Positions 12,101 through 25,500 of a DNA stretch of 64,000 nt are shown here, piece after piece. Position numbers and translations under genes: made by a program. Below the pieces are notes generated by a model. That model did no database searches. It saw nothing but the letters and a program-made list of their open reading frames with translations, and had not been told where the DNA came from. The DNA comes from Epinephelus fuscoguttatus. Its lineage: Eukaryota; Chordata; Actinopteri; Perciformes; Serranidae. The first letter of the stretch is position 1; each line of letters begins with the position of its first letter. The stretch spans positions 248,001-312,000 of the forward strand of contig NC_064774.1 of the NCBI RefSeq assembly GCF_011397635.1. Reading direction: 5' to 3'.

Positions 12101-15100
12101 GTCAGCAGCGACGTCAAAGTTCAGACTTTGGTGAAACTGCGCGACGACGGTTTGGCCACGCTAGCTGCCCAAGCAGGAACTACCACCTCGAACCAGGAAG
12201 TGAGTCAGGGGAAGTACCTTCAGGAGCTGCTCGAGGCCTTCAGCGCAGACGACTGGGGCTTCCCTGACCGCCGCAGCGACAGCAGTGGGCACAGCCAATC
12301 GGAGAGCGAGGAGGAAGAAGAGGAGGACATGGCGACCCTGAAAGCGAGGATACAAGCCTTTGAGCAGCAGCAGGTGGCTGATACGAGCTGTGGAGACGAC
12401 AGAGACTTTGTGGCCACAAAGAGACCTGAACCCCGGCCACGCCCTCGTCTCCAGGGGCAACCAGCCAAATCCATTCCCCCTACTGTCGCCCCGAAACCCA
12501 AAAACTTTTCACATGCACCCAAACCCTCCAGTAAGGTGTTCTGGGAGGATGGTGAGTTGGCAGCAGACTCAGGCAGCGCTGAAACACCTGCAGATTCAAA
12601 CCCTCAAACTGCGACGCAAACCCCGAAACCTGCTCCAGCTGTGGTACCCGACCCCTCCAAAACCCCTGACAAACCCTCAATATTACCAAAACCACAGTCT
12701 GCTACAGACCCCCTCCTGTCTGCCCCTGTCCCTGCCCCCAGGCCCCCTCCACCCAAACTCACCCCTGCTGTCAGTGAGTCTCCGTCCTTAGCCAACCCCA
12801 AACCTCCGCCCAGACCTCCAGTCGCCCCGAGGGCCAGCGTAGGAGCTCCACACCAGGATAAGAGCACCCCAACTCTGCCCCCGAGGCCGCATGTGGAGGT
12901 CAGCAGTGGAGCACAGACTCAGACATCAGGAAGTGAGGAGACGCAGGAGGCTGCAAAACAAACTGGTGAGTGTTTTTCTTGAAAGGTGCACTCAGTCCAA
13001 ACTCGCCAAGCCTCCCATTGTTCCCATAAGACTCTCGTTTTTCTTTTCCCTCTCCTCGGTTTCGCACTTCTGTTTTCCAGGCCTGGAAATGGTTTGGAAT
13101 TAACAGAGCGTTTTGGAAAACCTTTGAATGTACATTGTTTCAGCTATTGTTTAAGATATGTTCATAAAAAATCCCCCACATTATCTAACGTCACAGGAAG
13201 TACATTCCTAGTATTACGAATTTAAAATCTAGCGCTTGCTGCGCTGCGTGACCTTTCAGACATCACTAGTATCATGTGACACACAAAGATCAGGCCAGCA
13301 TCATGTCATGGCATCATCGCCGAGACTGTGCACCTTCTTGGGTCACTGATCCAGGTGGACAGGAAAAGACTGACTTTAATTTATTAAGTTATCGAGAACG
13401 CTGAGGTTCAGGCGAGGCTGCAAAACAAACATTTGTTCAGCTGTGTAAAAAACAAGGTTGAATCTTGTCAGAAATCCAAACACATGTCAAGTTGCACTGA
13501 CTTCAGCAGTATCTGAGGTTTTTGTCCCCCATAAAGGACACATGACGTTTAGTGAAGGGTTGATACCCAGCTGTCCTCCAGAGACCGTGAGCCTCCCGTT
13601 CCACCTCTTAGGCATCAAGGGCCCAGGGGTGTGTGGGCCAGGGAGGACAGCTGGCTGTGGATCCCTGGCGTGGGCCAAGCCTACATCCTGGCCTTCTTCC
13701 CTCTTCCTGGTACTCTGCTGCAGCACCAGGGGCATGACCCAAAAACTAACCCAACATAAAATTCTGATGCAGTGTGCGTATTATTTTATTTTCATTCATT
13801 TAAAATCACCAGATACAGGAGACAAAGGTTTTGAATCCCCCAGACCACCCACTTAGGTCTATTTTTAAGGTCTCTAGGTCGTCTGTGACCTTCACTGACC
13901 TCTGCAGGCAGATCAGAGGATCTGCAAAAACAAACTCTGCATATTATGTTCCCAATCAGAGCAGGCAGGGAAGTGGGGGTTCATTTCAGAGTAATAAAGG
14001 AGTCACTGATTATTTTCTCTCGCTCTGAACCTGCAACTGACGATGATGTTCGTTACTGATTAATCTGTAGATTATTTTCTCAATTATCTGATGAATTGTT
14101 TGGCCTTTAAGAATGTCCTAGAATGTTTCAATTTGTCCAACTAACATTTCCAAACCCTAAAATATTAAATGTCTGAAAATGACTGAAATGTGTAATTGAT
14201 TATCAAAATACTTGAAAAATAATTCATTGGGTTTCCAATACCCACTATCTTTCTATATAATGACAAAAACTCTGTGTGTGTGTGTGTCTGTTCCACGTTT
14301 TTCTCCTCACTGACTTGGTCAATCCATGTGAAATTTGGCACAGTGGTAGAGGGTCATGGGAGGATGCCAATGAAGCAATATTACATCAATTGGCCAAAGG
14401 GGGGCGCTATAGCAACCCATTGAAATGTCAAACTTTGAATGGGCATATCTCATGCCCCGTATGTCGTAGAGACATGAAACTTTGCACAGAGATGCCTCTC
14501 CTCATGAGGAACACATTTGCCTCAAGAACCCATAACTTCCGCTTATATAGATTTTCCGCCATTTTGAATTTTTTGAAAAACACTTCAAATGGATCTCTTC
14601 CTAGGAAGTTTGAGCGATCTGCATGAAACTGGGTGAACATAATCTAGGGAGCAATATCTAAAGTTCCCTCTTGGCAAAAGTTGGAAAACTTCCTAAAACT
14701 GAGCTTCTATAAGGCAATGAATATTGCGGAGGGCGTGGCTCATCACATAAAGGTGTAGAACATCTCAAGGGTTTCACCCATCACCACTCAACTTTGTAGG
14801 CATATGACCACACATAATCTGAGGGGACCCCTCCATTATTGACCCCATCAAACAAAATGGGGGCGCTAGAGAGCTCATTTCTTATCTAGGCCTAACCGCC
14901 ATATGGATTTTTACTAAACTTGGTAGATATGTAGAACAGGACGCCTCAAGGTGACTGGAGAAATTTAACTCTAATTGGCAACTGGGTGGCGCTATAACAA
15001 CAGAAAAATGCTTCAAAATGGCTAAAATGTGACCGATCGCTGTGGCTCCCCCTGTGGACCAATGTTGGTGTTGTTTCTAATGTTTGGTATGACTAAGTCA

Positions 15101-18100
15101 TGGTATGGTATGCTGTACATAATCACAGAAACTGTCAGTGTGTCATTCTGTCAGTCAGTCATTCTGTCTGTCCCACGTTTTTCTACTCACTGACGTGGTC
15201 AATCTATGTGAAACTGCACATAGGCATTGAGGACTGGCATAGGTAGAAGGTGACAAAGCTACCAATGGGTATAGACTAGTTTATATAAATTAAAAAAAGA
15301 GAGAAGAAAAGAGACACTAAGGTAAGTTGCAATTACAAAGTCACATTTTACTTGTCTTAATTCAGATTCTCAAAAAAAAACCCCATCATGAGTAGAGCTG
15401 AATCAGTCGGTGGATTGACAGAAAGTTATTTGACAACAGATTTTAAACTAAAATGAAACAAAACACAACTGATTCCAGCGTGTATTTACTTGGTTTCTTG
15501 GTCTTCTGTGATAGTAAACTGAGCATATTTGGGTTTTGGACAAAACAAGCAATTTGAATAAGTCACTTTGAGCTTTAGGAAATTGTCATGTTCATTTTTT
15601 GTTATTTTTTTTACATTTTATAAAAGACAATATAATCGATAAGTCAAGGAAAATAATGGTTAGCTGCAGGCCTAATCACAAGTGGATTTCAGCATGTAAC
15701 ATGGACAGGTTAGACGTCAAATTGATGTTAAAATACCGAGAGTAGTCTTTCCACCTGAGCCTTTTTTCTGTGAATACATGTACATTTGAACTAACATTAA
15801 GATGCATACATTGGTATTTATTTTTTGATTTCAAGAGAGTGTTTTATATTTGGGAGTATTTTCAGCAGTAACTTTGACTGTTTAAAACAGTCTATCTGAG
15901 TCAGCTGGTGAACTTCTGCACACGTGCAGAAACAGTAAAGCGGGTCATTTCACAAATATTTACAGGAGGTTTGGAGGAGGCGTGCTTCTCCATGCTTACA
16001 CTGCTTATCTACCAGATAACCTGAATGTTTGTGTAGCTGCTGCTGATAAGGTATCACTACTGTGTAGCTATGATTTGCTCATTAGGAAAGAAACTGGTGA
16101 TGCTGATGACTATGGTTGGACACTGTTCACATCTGAGCTGATATCAGTACCAGCTCCAGTACCTAGAGCTCAGTACAGGTACCTTTTTACAGTTTTTACT
16201 TTTTCTGTGCGAACAAAAATCTAATTTTTAAACAAGCTGCAGGGGAGACGTAGATGAAAAACAATTCTGTATATGTCTGCTCTTCCAGCAGTGACAGTAG
16301 GCTATTAGAAAATAATACAGAAAAGAGAAAAGACTGGATACCGAAACTCTCGATGCAGATCGAAATGAGAGATCGTTTTTGTTTTAACTTAATATTTGAA
16401 GCAAACTGTAAAACTATATCACTTATTTTGTTGCAATTCTATTTTCTTATCGTTTATCATTATCGTTATCACAAAAATACCCTGAAATATTGTATTTTTT
16501 CTCAGCCTACTTCCTGCCTCCTGTCTAAAGTTGAACATGGCAGTTCCACAGAGCTCCCTTGTAGGCCTCGGAGCTCCATGGCTGGCTTCCAGTCTTTGGG
16601 ACGCTTCACAGCACTTCTGCCTCCTGTCTAAACCCGGCATTCCCACCCAGGCATTCCCACCCTGACCCAAACACTTACAGTAGGGCTGCATCAAATGATT
16701 AGTTCCACTGTTGATTAATCTGTCAGGCATAAAGCACAGAATGGTATTGTACATTTTTCTGTTTGATTATTTGGACTTCAGTGAGTCTGACATTAAGACT
16801 AACTTTGTGGGGTTTTCCGAAATAACAGCCTTGGTTTTGTTTTGTGTCGTGAGCTCTAGTAGATCAATATTTCAATCAAGGTTTCAAGTGTTTGAACTCA
16901 TGAAGGGGAGTGGACGTTGATGACATTTGAAATCCTCTTTGCTTTTTACCGAGGCCTCTCTGACGTCAGTGTTTCTGATTGCCTCTGTGTTAAATCCTGA
17001 ACAGAGTTTCATTGTACAAACCTCAGACTAAACAATGAGCAAACGCCTCAGCTCACAGAGAAGGATAAAGGAGAGACAGTGAAGAAAGTCTGATTGACGT
17101 TGGAGGAAGTGACTCTTTCTCTCTGCCTCTGACATGACAGATACCTGTTGAGTCTGCAACAGTTTCTACTGAATCTGCTGTCAGACTGTCTTATCTACCG
17201 AAACATTAAAACGGTTTTGTTTAGTCACATCTAAATCTAACTGAACCAGATAAGTCGGATATGTGATGTCGTGTGACACCACTTATATTTCTGTTTTTTT
17301 GTCTTTTTGTTGTTTCAGTGAAAGTAGGAAGTGCTCGTCCAGACATCCCGGCCAAACCAGCATCACTGACCTCACCACGCAGAGCCAGTGGTAAGAGTGT
17401 GTGTGTGTGTGTGTGTGTGAACACTAAGCTGGATGTAGCGCCAGTACAATGGGGGGTTTGAGAGCTTAGAGACACAAATCCTGCTCATTATGTAGCAGAA
17501 ATATGCAATTATGCATTTGCAGCATATCACAGAGTGCTTGTGTATATTTGACCTTGTATTTGCGACATAGTGAGGACTGAAGTATGTTTCTAGCAAGGCT
17601 GCCCCCTAACAGTCGACCAAATGTGAGTCGGGAAGGCAGGGAAAAATAAGCAAACGTGTCAAAATAAATCAAAACCTATATGACTGGACCATGTGGGAAT
17701 TTAATTGGACGAGTTGTGGGGAGAAAGGTCGACTAAGGCCCAATCCCAGTACCTCCCCTTGTCCACTACCCCTTAGCCCTTGGCCCTTGAAATGAAGCAA
17801 CGACGGGTAGGGGTTGAAATCTTTCCCTAGGAATTGGGACACCACTCACTACATCACCACGTCGGTTACATTCACGCAAACGTAACTATTGTAAACAGGA
17901 AGCTGCGAGCCATCTGCATTTCCAACCGATTGCATTTCGCTGTATTCATCATACTTCGTTTGATGAACGACAGATGAAAGGGGACTCCTGCTAGCAAGCT
18001 AGCTAGCTAACCAGCTAACATTACGAGGCAGCATAGTTATACTAGCTGGCGTGTTATCGTAATGTGAAAAATCCGAGAACTTTGCAGAACAGGACAGATG

Positions 18101-21100
18101 ACAGACGCCAGATAGTGCGAGCTAGCTAGCTAGCTAGCTAACAAGCAACCTGACAACGGTAACGTTAGCTATGTATGAACTTTTTTCCCCGTCTCTTGCT
18201 CGGTGGTAGCCATGGCAACGTCTACCCCTCGCTGGCAAGTCAGCATCTGAAATCCCTCGCTCCGAAGAGCTAGTTTCATACCCACTACCCCTCGTTATGC
18301 CCCCTACCCCTACACGCAAAAAGGAATTGGGACACCCCTTCCCCCTTGCGGGAACGCGCAAATCTAGGGGTAGGGCCGGGGGAGGGTATTGGGACGGGCC
18401 CTAAAGTACCAAACTGGCATGATACAGAACAATACAACCAAAGATGAATGACAACAAGAAACACACTGAGCTGTCAGTGAAAAATAAAATCCGAGAAATA
18501 AGTAGAACACAGTGCAGTGAAAGAATCAAAATATGTGTTTATGGACAGGTCAAGAAACAATTAGACTTCTTGAATTGAATATAACAATGATTTCCTTTTT
18601 AAGGAATCTTGACGACATGAACTTCGGTGTTTCAAATCTGTACACCATCATAATTACAAGTGTCTGGTCACCATGTTTCAGCAGCAAGTTTGCCCCTCAC
18701 TGGAACATCTCACCTCAGTGGAGCATCGGACAATTTTTAAATTGTCGGCGAAATTGAAAACGCAATTAGCAGAAACTGAGGCAAGGGAAGGGGCTCGGAA
18801 ATGCATTATGTCAGTCAGGGTCCTCACAAAGATAGCAGTAGCAGAGTGTGTGTGCAGCGGAGGGAGCGGGGTGTGTTGTTATATTATTCAATCCAAACCT
18901 TGTGAAAGAAAAATGCAGTGATTGTGTGAGGAGAAAAAAGCCTCCACTGTTCTTACTGCTGTGTGAGTTTGATGTGTGTGTGCTGCCAGCTGTACTGTAC
19001 TGTCGCTGACGTGTGTATTTTGGTACATTCAGCCAAGTCGTGTGATTGGTCGATCTGACAGAGAATTCCCATTATGCAACTGTCCCGACTGCTGCATGAA
19101 CTTGTAGAAACCGGGCAGCTAGTTAAGTTGTTTCACGGTGAGACAAAACGTTCCAGTCAGGATATTCAGTTGTGTCATAGTTTCAAAACCTGCCAGAGAA
19201 CATTTGTATTTTATTTTTACTGCTGCAACACCCAGAGTTTCCCCTCTGGGGATCAATAAAGGTTTATTTTACCTTAAAGGGGAACTAATGTTTTTTTTCA
19301 ACCTGGGCCCTATTTTCCAATCTACTTTTGTGTAAATGAGTGATAGGATGTTCAATATGTGACATTTCTCCAGTACGAAGCTAGGGCTGACCTGCCTGCA
19401 GCCAGTGAGTGCACGCTATATTAAATAATAGGGCACTCAGACAGCGTCAAGCAACATCAAAATACGTCCACTAAAAGTGCATTTTTTTCACACAGATAGG
19501 CTCGGATTGTTAGTATAATTATCTGACAACATAACGGAAAGGAGAAATGAACGTCTGTTTTTACCTTTAGCTGGATTCAGACATGTTCCTCTGCCTGTTG
19601 CTGCTCCCTCTCTCTCCTTGTCCGCTCTTCAGTTTCAATGAGCTCTGTGTCCTTGTACGTCCGTGTTCATCACATTCAAATGGCTCATCCAGATCCAGTT
19701 GGTCAAAATTGGGTAAAAATTTGGACATGTTTGTTGTGGCAAGTCAAAACACTCACTCAGAGAGTGAAAGGCTGGCTCTGAAATCTCACGTCTCACAAGA
19801 TTCTTCTTCTTTGGTGTTTTACAGCAGTTGGTCTCGCAAGATTTGAGTTGTTGCAGGAAGTTACAGCTGGAGTGAGCTTACAAACGTGAGGAGTTACTCT
19901 GTTTGGAGTAGTCATAGCTGAATTTGTACCCGATTTTGACTAAGCAGCATTTGGGCAATCCTTGTAGCTGCACCCTGTAAAATGTTCCTTCCTGATCTGG
20001 ATAATGATTAATGATGAAGATTGACATCTGCTCTCCACCTCCAGCTCCAAATCTGGCCCCTAAACCCACATCTCCAGATCCAAACCCATTCCCGCCCAAA
20101 CCTACAGCTGCTGCCCCAGCCACGGCCCCCAAACCTTCAGGACTGGCTGTGGTTCCGATTCCAGGCCTCAAACCACCAGCTCCAACCCCAAACCCAGCTC
20201 CAGCTCCGGCTCCAGCTCCAGCTCCAGCTCCAGCTCCGGCTCCGGCCCTGAGGAAAGGCCCCGTGACCCAGACCAAACCAGAAACCTCCACCACTGCAAA
20301 CCCCACCCCCTCAGACCCTCCTCTCCCTCCACGGTGAGAAAGAGATTTGTAGTAATCCAGGATAGAAATAAACCATCAACTTTAAATGACTGTCTCCTCT
20401 GTTTAAGCTTCATGTATCTATAGAGAAAAGGTAAAACAAAGAAACAATTGTCAGAGATCAGTGTGTCGCTCAGAAACATGGACCGACCCGCCATTATCTA
20501 TCACCACAAACAAAACGCTGTTCGTAGCTCTATTTTCTTTCAGAGAGTTGCTTCACTTCACACCTGTTTCATGCCTTAAATCAAGAACTGTTTTTCTCTC
20601 CAGGCCTTCAAGTGTCAGGCTCCTCCCCCTGCGTCCTCCACCAATCAAATCCATCCCCGGGCGACCTCCGCCACCTTCCGTCGGCTCCACTTTACCATCC
20701 AACCCGACAGCTCCTCCTCCCTCCAGAACTAGTCCCACCCCCTCTGTTCCCCCTGCCAACCTGACCCCACCTTCACAAACCACTCCATCCCCTCCTCCTG
20801 TGTCAGTCAATCAGGTGCAGCCTCAAAAGGCACCAAAGAAAGGGCCACCTCTGCCCCCCCGTCCCAAACCTGGACACCCTCTCTACAGCAGCTACATGGT
20901 ATAAACAAACAAATGCACACACACACAACATACTGTCGTAGATTTTAGCTGAAATTGTGTAATTTCTTACCTTTATCTCAGAAACAGGAAGTCCTGATCG
21001 TCCTGGATGACCCAAGCCCCTCAGAGCACCTGTCAGGTGAGGGGAGGAGTCAAACTGCTGTCATCAGCCCATTGCAGTGTCTCCTGGACCTGGACACCCA

Positions 21101-22520
21101 ACCAGAGCCTGCTCCTGATCAGGACAGCCAATCAAAACTGTCCTTAGAGGGCCTCAGCCTATCAGACTCCCAGGTAATGGAACAGTCCTCTAAATCTAGT
21201 CTTCTAATAAAGCCTGAAAATGCCCATATTATATAATATAGATGATTATATTATGTCAGGAGGCAGGCCGCTATACCTGAGGTGTCATCTGAGTGAGTGG
21301 TAGCCTTACTCAAAAACTCCATAAAGGGCTTCGAGGTGTTGTCGGAGGATTTACCAGTGTCTCCAATCTAATCTTTTCAAGCTTGAGAAGGTTTAGGATC
21401 TCCTTAAACCAGCTGTTGTGTGAGGGTGGAAGAGTGTACTTGAACTTAAACAAGACGAGGCGCCTAGTTGATAGAGTTGTAAAAGCCGAAACGCTGTTTT
21501 GTCAATGGGAAGTTCGGTGCTGTAGGTGTGTACTTCATGTTCGCCTCAAATTATTCAGACATCACATTAAAACAAGCTGCAGCCGCTGATGATGAATGAA
21601 TTAGTACAAGTTAATTTTAGCTCGTCCGCGCTGGAGACTGTCTGGGTGCTGCGCTGACTTCACAGTTGAGTTCCGTCTCTTTTGTTACGTCGACGTCATG
21701 TTTTATGACCTTTTACTGACATCTGTGAACTAATGCTGAATCGTCCACGTCCACATCGCGATGCATCTAAGAATCAAGTTTTACTCCACCCCTGATAACT
21801 AAAGTTTTGTTTTCCTCTCTCATCTAGTCCATCCTGCCTGTGCAGCCCACTGAGCAGAAAGAGCAGCCCGACCCTCCTCCTGTCAGGTCAGACTCACAAC
21901 ATGAAAAACTACACGCCAGACTGATCACTGAAAAACATCAGTTCTTTTTAGAAGACCAGGTGTGTCATTGTGTGTGGATTTCTTAATGTGTGTGTGTGTG
22001 TGTGTGCAGCGGCCCTCGGTGCGTCGCCTTGTTTGACTATGAGGGGGAGGAGGAGGACGAGCTCACCTTCTCCCAGGGGGACGTCATCGCCCTGCTGGAG
22101 CTCATCGGGCAAGAGTGGGGGCGGGGCCAGATCCACGGGCGAATCGGAATATTCCCCCTGAACTTTGCTGAGGTGGTGGAGCCGCCCCCGCAGCTGGCGT
22201 CGTCACCGGGGGAAAAAACAGTGCCAACAGATACCATAGTGACAGAGAGTACTGGTGAGCCACCAGGTCCTGCTCACACTGACTGATTTACTAAATCACT
22301 GATTGATTATGTTTGATGGTTAAAAATACTCTAAATCCACTGGCACAGTTTTTTTAAATGTTTAGTTTTTAATAAATGTTGCCTTTGCTTCCTACAAGGT
22401 GTTTAACTTTCCTTGCAGAGCTTTCACCCATTCTTCCTCATGTCCTCTAGAGTTGAATGTAATGGTATTTTTTTTTTGTTCTCAACAGCACCAAAGACAT
22501 CACAGGACCTCGACTCCAAG

Positions 22521-22575
<55 letters not shown>

Positions 22576-25500
22576 TTATATTCATTGAAGATAAACAAGA
22601 AAAAGGGCTCACAAGTAGCAGTGTTGTGCTCGTAATAAATTACTCATTACTCATCACTCTTAAGTAATTATTTAACTTTAGTTATTACTCCCTGCCAACG
22701 TTCGTTACGCTACTCGTTTTATTATATTCCTGTTACACCACATAAAACTTGCCCAATATTCAGATGTGTGCGTCTGTGCGAGTGTCACGGTAATCACAGG
22801 TAAGTGCAGCTAAAGCTAGATCACTTGCAAATTTATTTTCTTTTTACCTGGGGGTCTTCAGTTGCCTGTAAACTGTATTTTCCCAAAGATCTGCCTGAAA
22901 GACGGAGAGTCACTCATGGAGCAACATTTCATCCACCACAAACCTTCATTGCTTCTTTGTGTCCTGCAGCTAGACACGGTTAAAATCCAGTTTGGCTGTT
23001 TAGATGGTGTAGCGCTACAGCCGACGTCTGCAGCCAAGGAGGTCTCACCTTTGGTGGGGTGTATTTCCTGGAGCGTTTCCTGGATGTGTTTTCACACTGG
23101 GAAAAGTTTTAGTCCGACGACCTGCAGAAACCACGTTCTTGTCATCTTTCCTGACAAGGAATTTTATTACTGTAAACATATTTTGCTGAATATTTATTGG
23201 TTATGTTGTTATTATTATTTTATTATTTAGTCACTTATTTTATGTTACTTCATTCCTTATCTTGTTGACTTTTAATCTGCTGTTATTTTCGCTATTGTTA
23301 CCTGTAAGGTGACCTTTAGTGTTGTGAAAGGCGCCTTTAAATAAAATGTATTATTAGTATTATTATGTTATTTTTAAGACAAATATTATTGGTAATTAAT
23401 ATATTAGAATAGGTCTAGGAGAATTAATTATTGTACAGCTTTATACTGATGGGAAACTGCATAATTCACTTTTGTTAATTTGTGGACAAGGGGAAGCAAT
23501 AAATAAGCTTGTACTTCCTCCCACTCCTTTTTGGACATGTAAATCACATCATTAAATGTTGTTTTTCAGTTTTTAAGCTTCCTTAAGTAACCTGTTGTTA
23601 TGTGTCTGCTACTGTATCATTATTTTATTTATTTGCTACTTAAATGTTCGAAATAAACTGCTACTAACTAATTAAAATAATCCTGCAGCCCTACACAGTA
23701 TGGTTTTTTGTACTGTAAAGTGCATTCTCTTAATAATTTTGTTTACAGTCAGATTTTTGTTTATATATTTCACTGATTATTCTATTATTGGTTGTGTTTT
23801 TTGTCTGAATCTGTGGATGTGTGTGTGCGCAGGTGAAGGAGTGGGCCGAGGCTCTGTTTGACTTCCCCGGGCAGACTGCAGAGGATCTTTCCTTCCACAA
23901 GGGGGCACTCATCGAGGTGATGGAGCACATCGACGCTGAGTGGAGGAGAGGAAGACTGGAAGGGAGGGAGGGGATCTACCCTGCTGCCTTCACACAGCCC
24001 TGCCAGGGTAAAACACACACACTGAAATACATCAGAGAAAAATACCTAATCAAGTCCTTTACTGAAAGTTCAAATACCACACTGTGAAAGTACTCTAGTA
24101 TCAAGAAAATGTAGTTGAAGTATCAAAAGTAAAAGTAAAAATGCCCTCTGTGAGGGGAGTCAGGTTAATTTCCAGGGCTGGTACCTGTGGTTATTCCACA
24201 GGCTAGTTAATAACATGTCGGGCAGGAAATCCAAAGTGTGGGATCATTTTGAGAAGGTGAAGGACGAACCCAAGGTGATATGTAAACTCATCTTCATTGG
24301 TCGACTACAAACATGACGTATCATGTGAAACATGGAAGTAGCTACATGCCCATTAGCCCACAGCGTCATTAACAGGCGGCTCGCTCAGTGTGTGACGTGC
24401 ACTTGTAGATAAAATATAGGCCTATATTAATGAAGGTTCATTAGTACGGTTTTGTATTTCTCTGTAATGTAGCACAGTGTTAACAATGTTACTGATACTA
24501 TTCTTTCTCACACCTTCAACTCAAACCACCAAAATATATCATTTAATCATTACATTCATATCAGAAACATGCAGGAGACTAGTCCACTGATGGACCATAA
24601 TGACGACTATTGACTAGGAAAATTCTTTGTCGGGGGCAGCCCTAAATGTTTTACTTGTGCTGTGATGCATGAGTGTGTGTGTGTGTGTGGTCACTGAGGT
24701 CGCTTACCATAACTTCCTCTTCCTGTTTCCAGCTAAGCCAATCCAACTCCAGCAGTCGGAGGTTAAAGCAGTGGCCAAGTTTGACTTTGCAGCAGAGAGC
24801 GAGGATGAGCTCACGTTAAAGGTGCCTATGTGTGTCTGTGTGTGTGTGATGAGGAAGTTTTAGTTGGTATTCTCTGCACAGATTAGATGTAAGTTTATGT
24901 CAGATCTTTATTTTTATGTCGGCTGATAAATTTAATGTAATAACTGTTAGTTTGTCAGTGAAGACAAAAAAAAAAACAGTTTAAGATTGTTTCATTCCCT
25001 CATATTCTTCCTTTCCCATCTTTATTCAACAATTACTGCACACACAACATATTGTATACATACATTTTGATTAACTAAACTTAAAGGGACACACATCGGA
25101 GTGGTTGGAGGCAGTATGTTTTTTGGGTTGTGCATTTGTCCGTCCTGTTCTGGTGAACGCGATATCTCAAGAACACCTTGAGGGACAAGCGTCTACTTGG
25201 ACTCAACAGTGAATTGATTAGAAATGGTGGTCGAGTGTCACTCTTACCTTCCATCCATCTCGTTTTCTTTAACACGTCATTTCAAGAAGGCCTGTAGAGA
25301 ATTTCTTAAAATTTGGCACAAACGTCCACTTTGACTCAACGATGAACTGATTAGAATTTGGTGGTCAAAGGTCACTGTGACCTTGCGTCTGTCTCATTCT
25401 TGTGAACATGATATCTGAAGAAGGCCTTGAGGAAACTTAAACAGATTTTGCACAAACGGTGGTGAAAGGTCACTGTGACCTTGCATCCAGCTCATTCTCA

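Noticed and set aside
12360-12791. Alternative + strand frame inside the large sh3d19 exon
   Set aside because: Off-frame shadow; the main frame joins both neighbouring exons in phase.
13458-13856. 132-codon + strand frame in a sh3d19 intron
   Set aside because: No domain, no splice fit with neighbours and no similarity I recognise.
19878-20306. Antisense frame with a Gly-Ala repeat opposite the sh3d19 Pro-Ala exon
   Set aside because: It is the complement of the CCAGCT hexamer run; no splice or start support.
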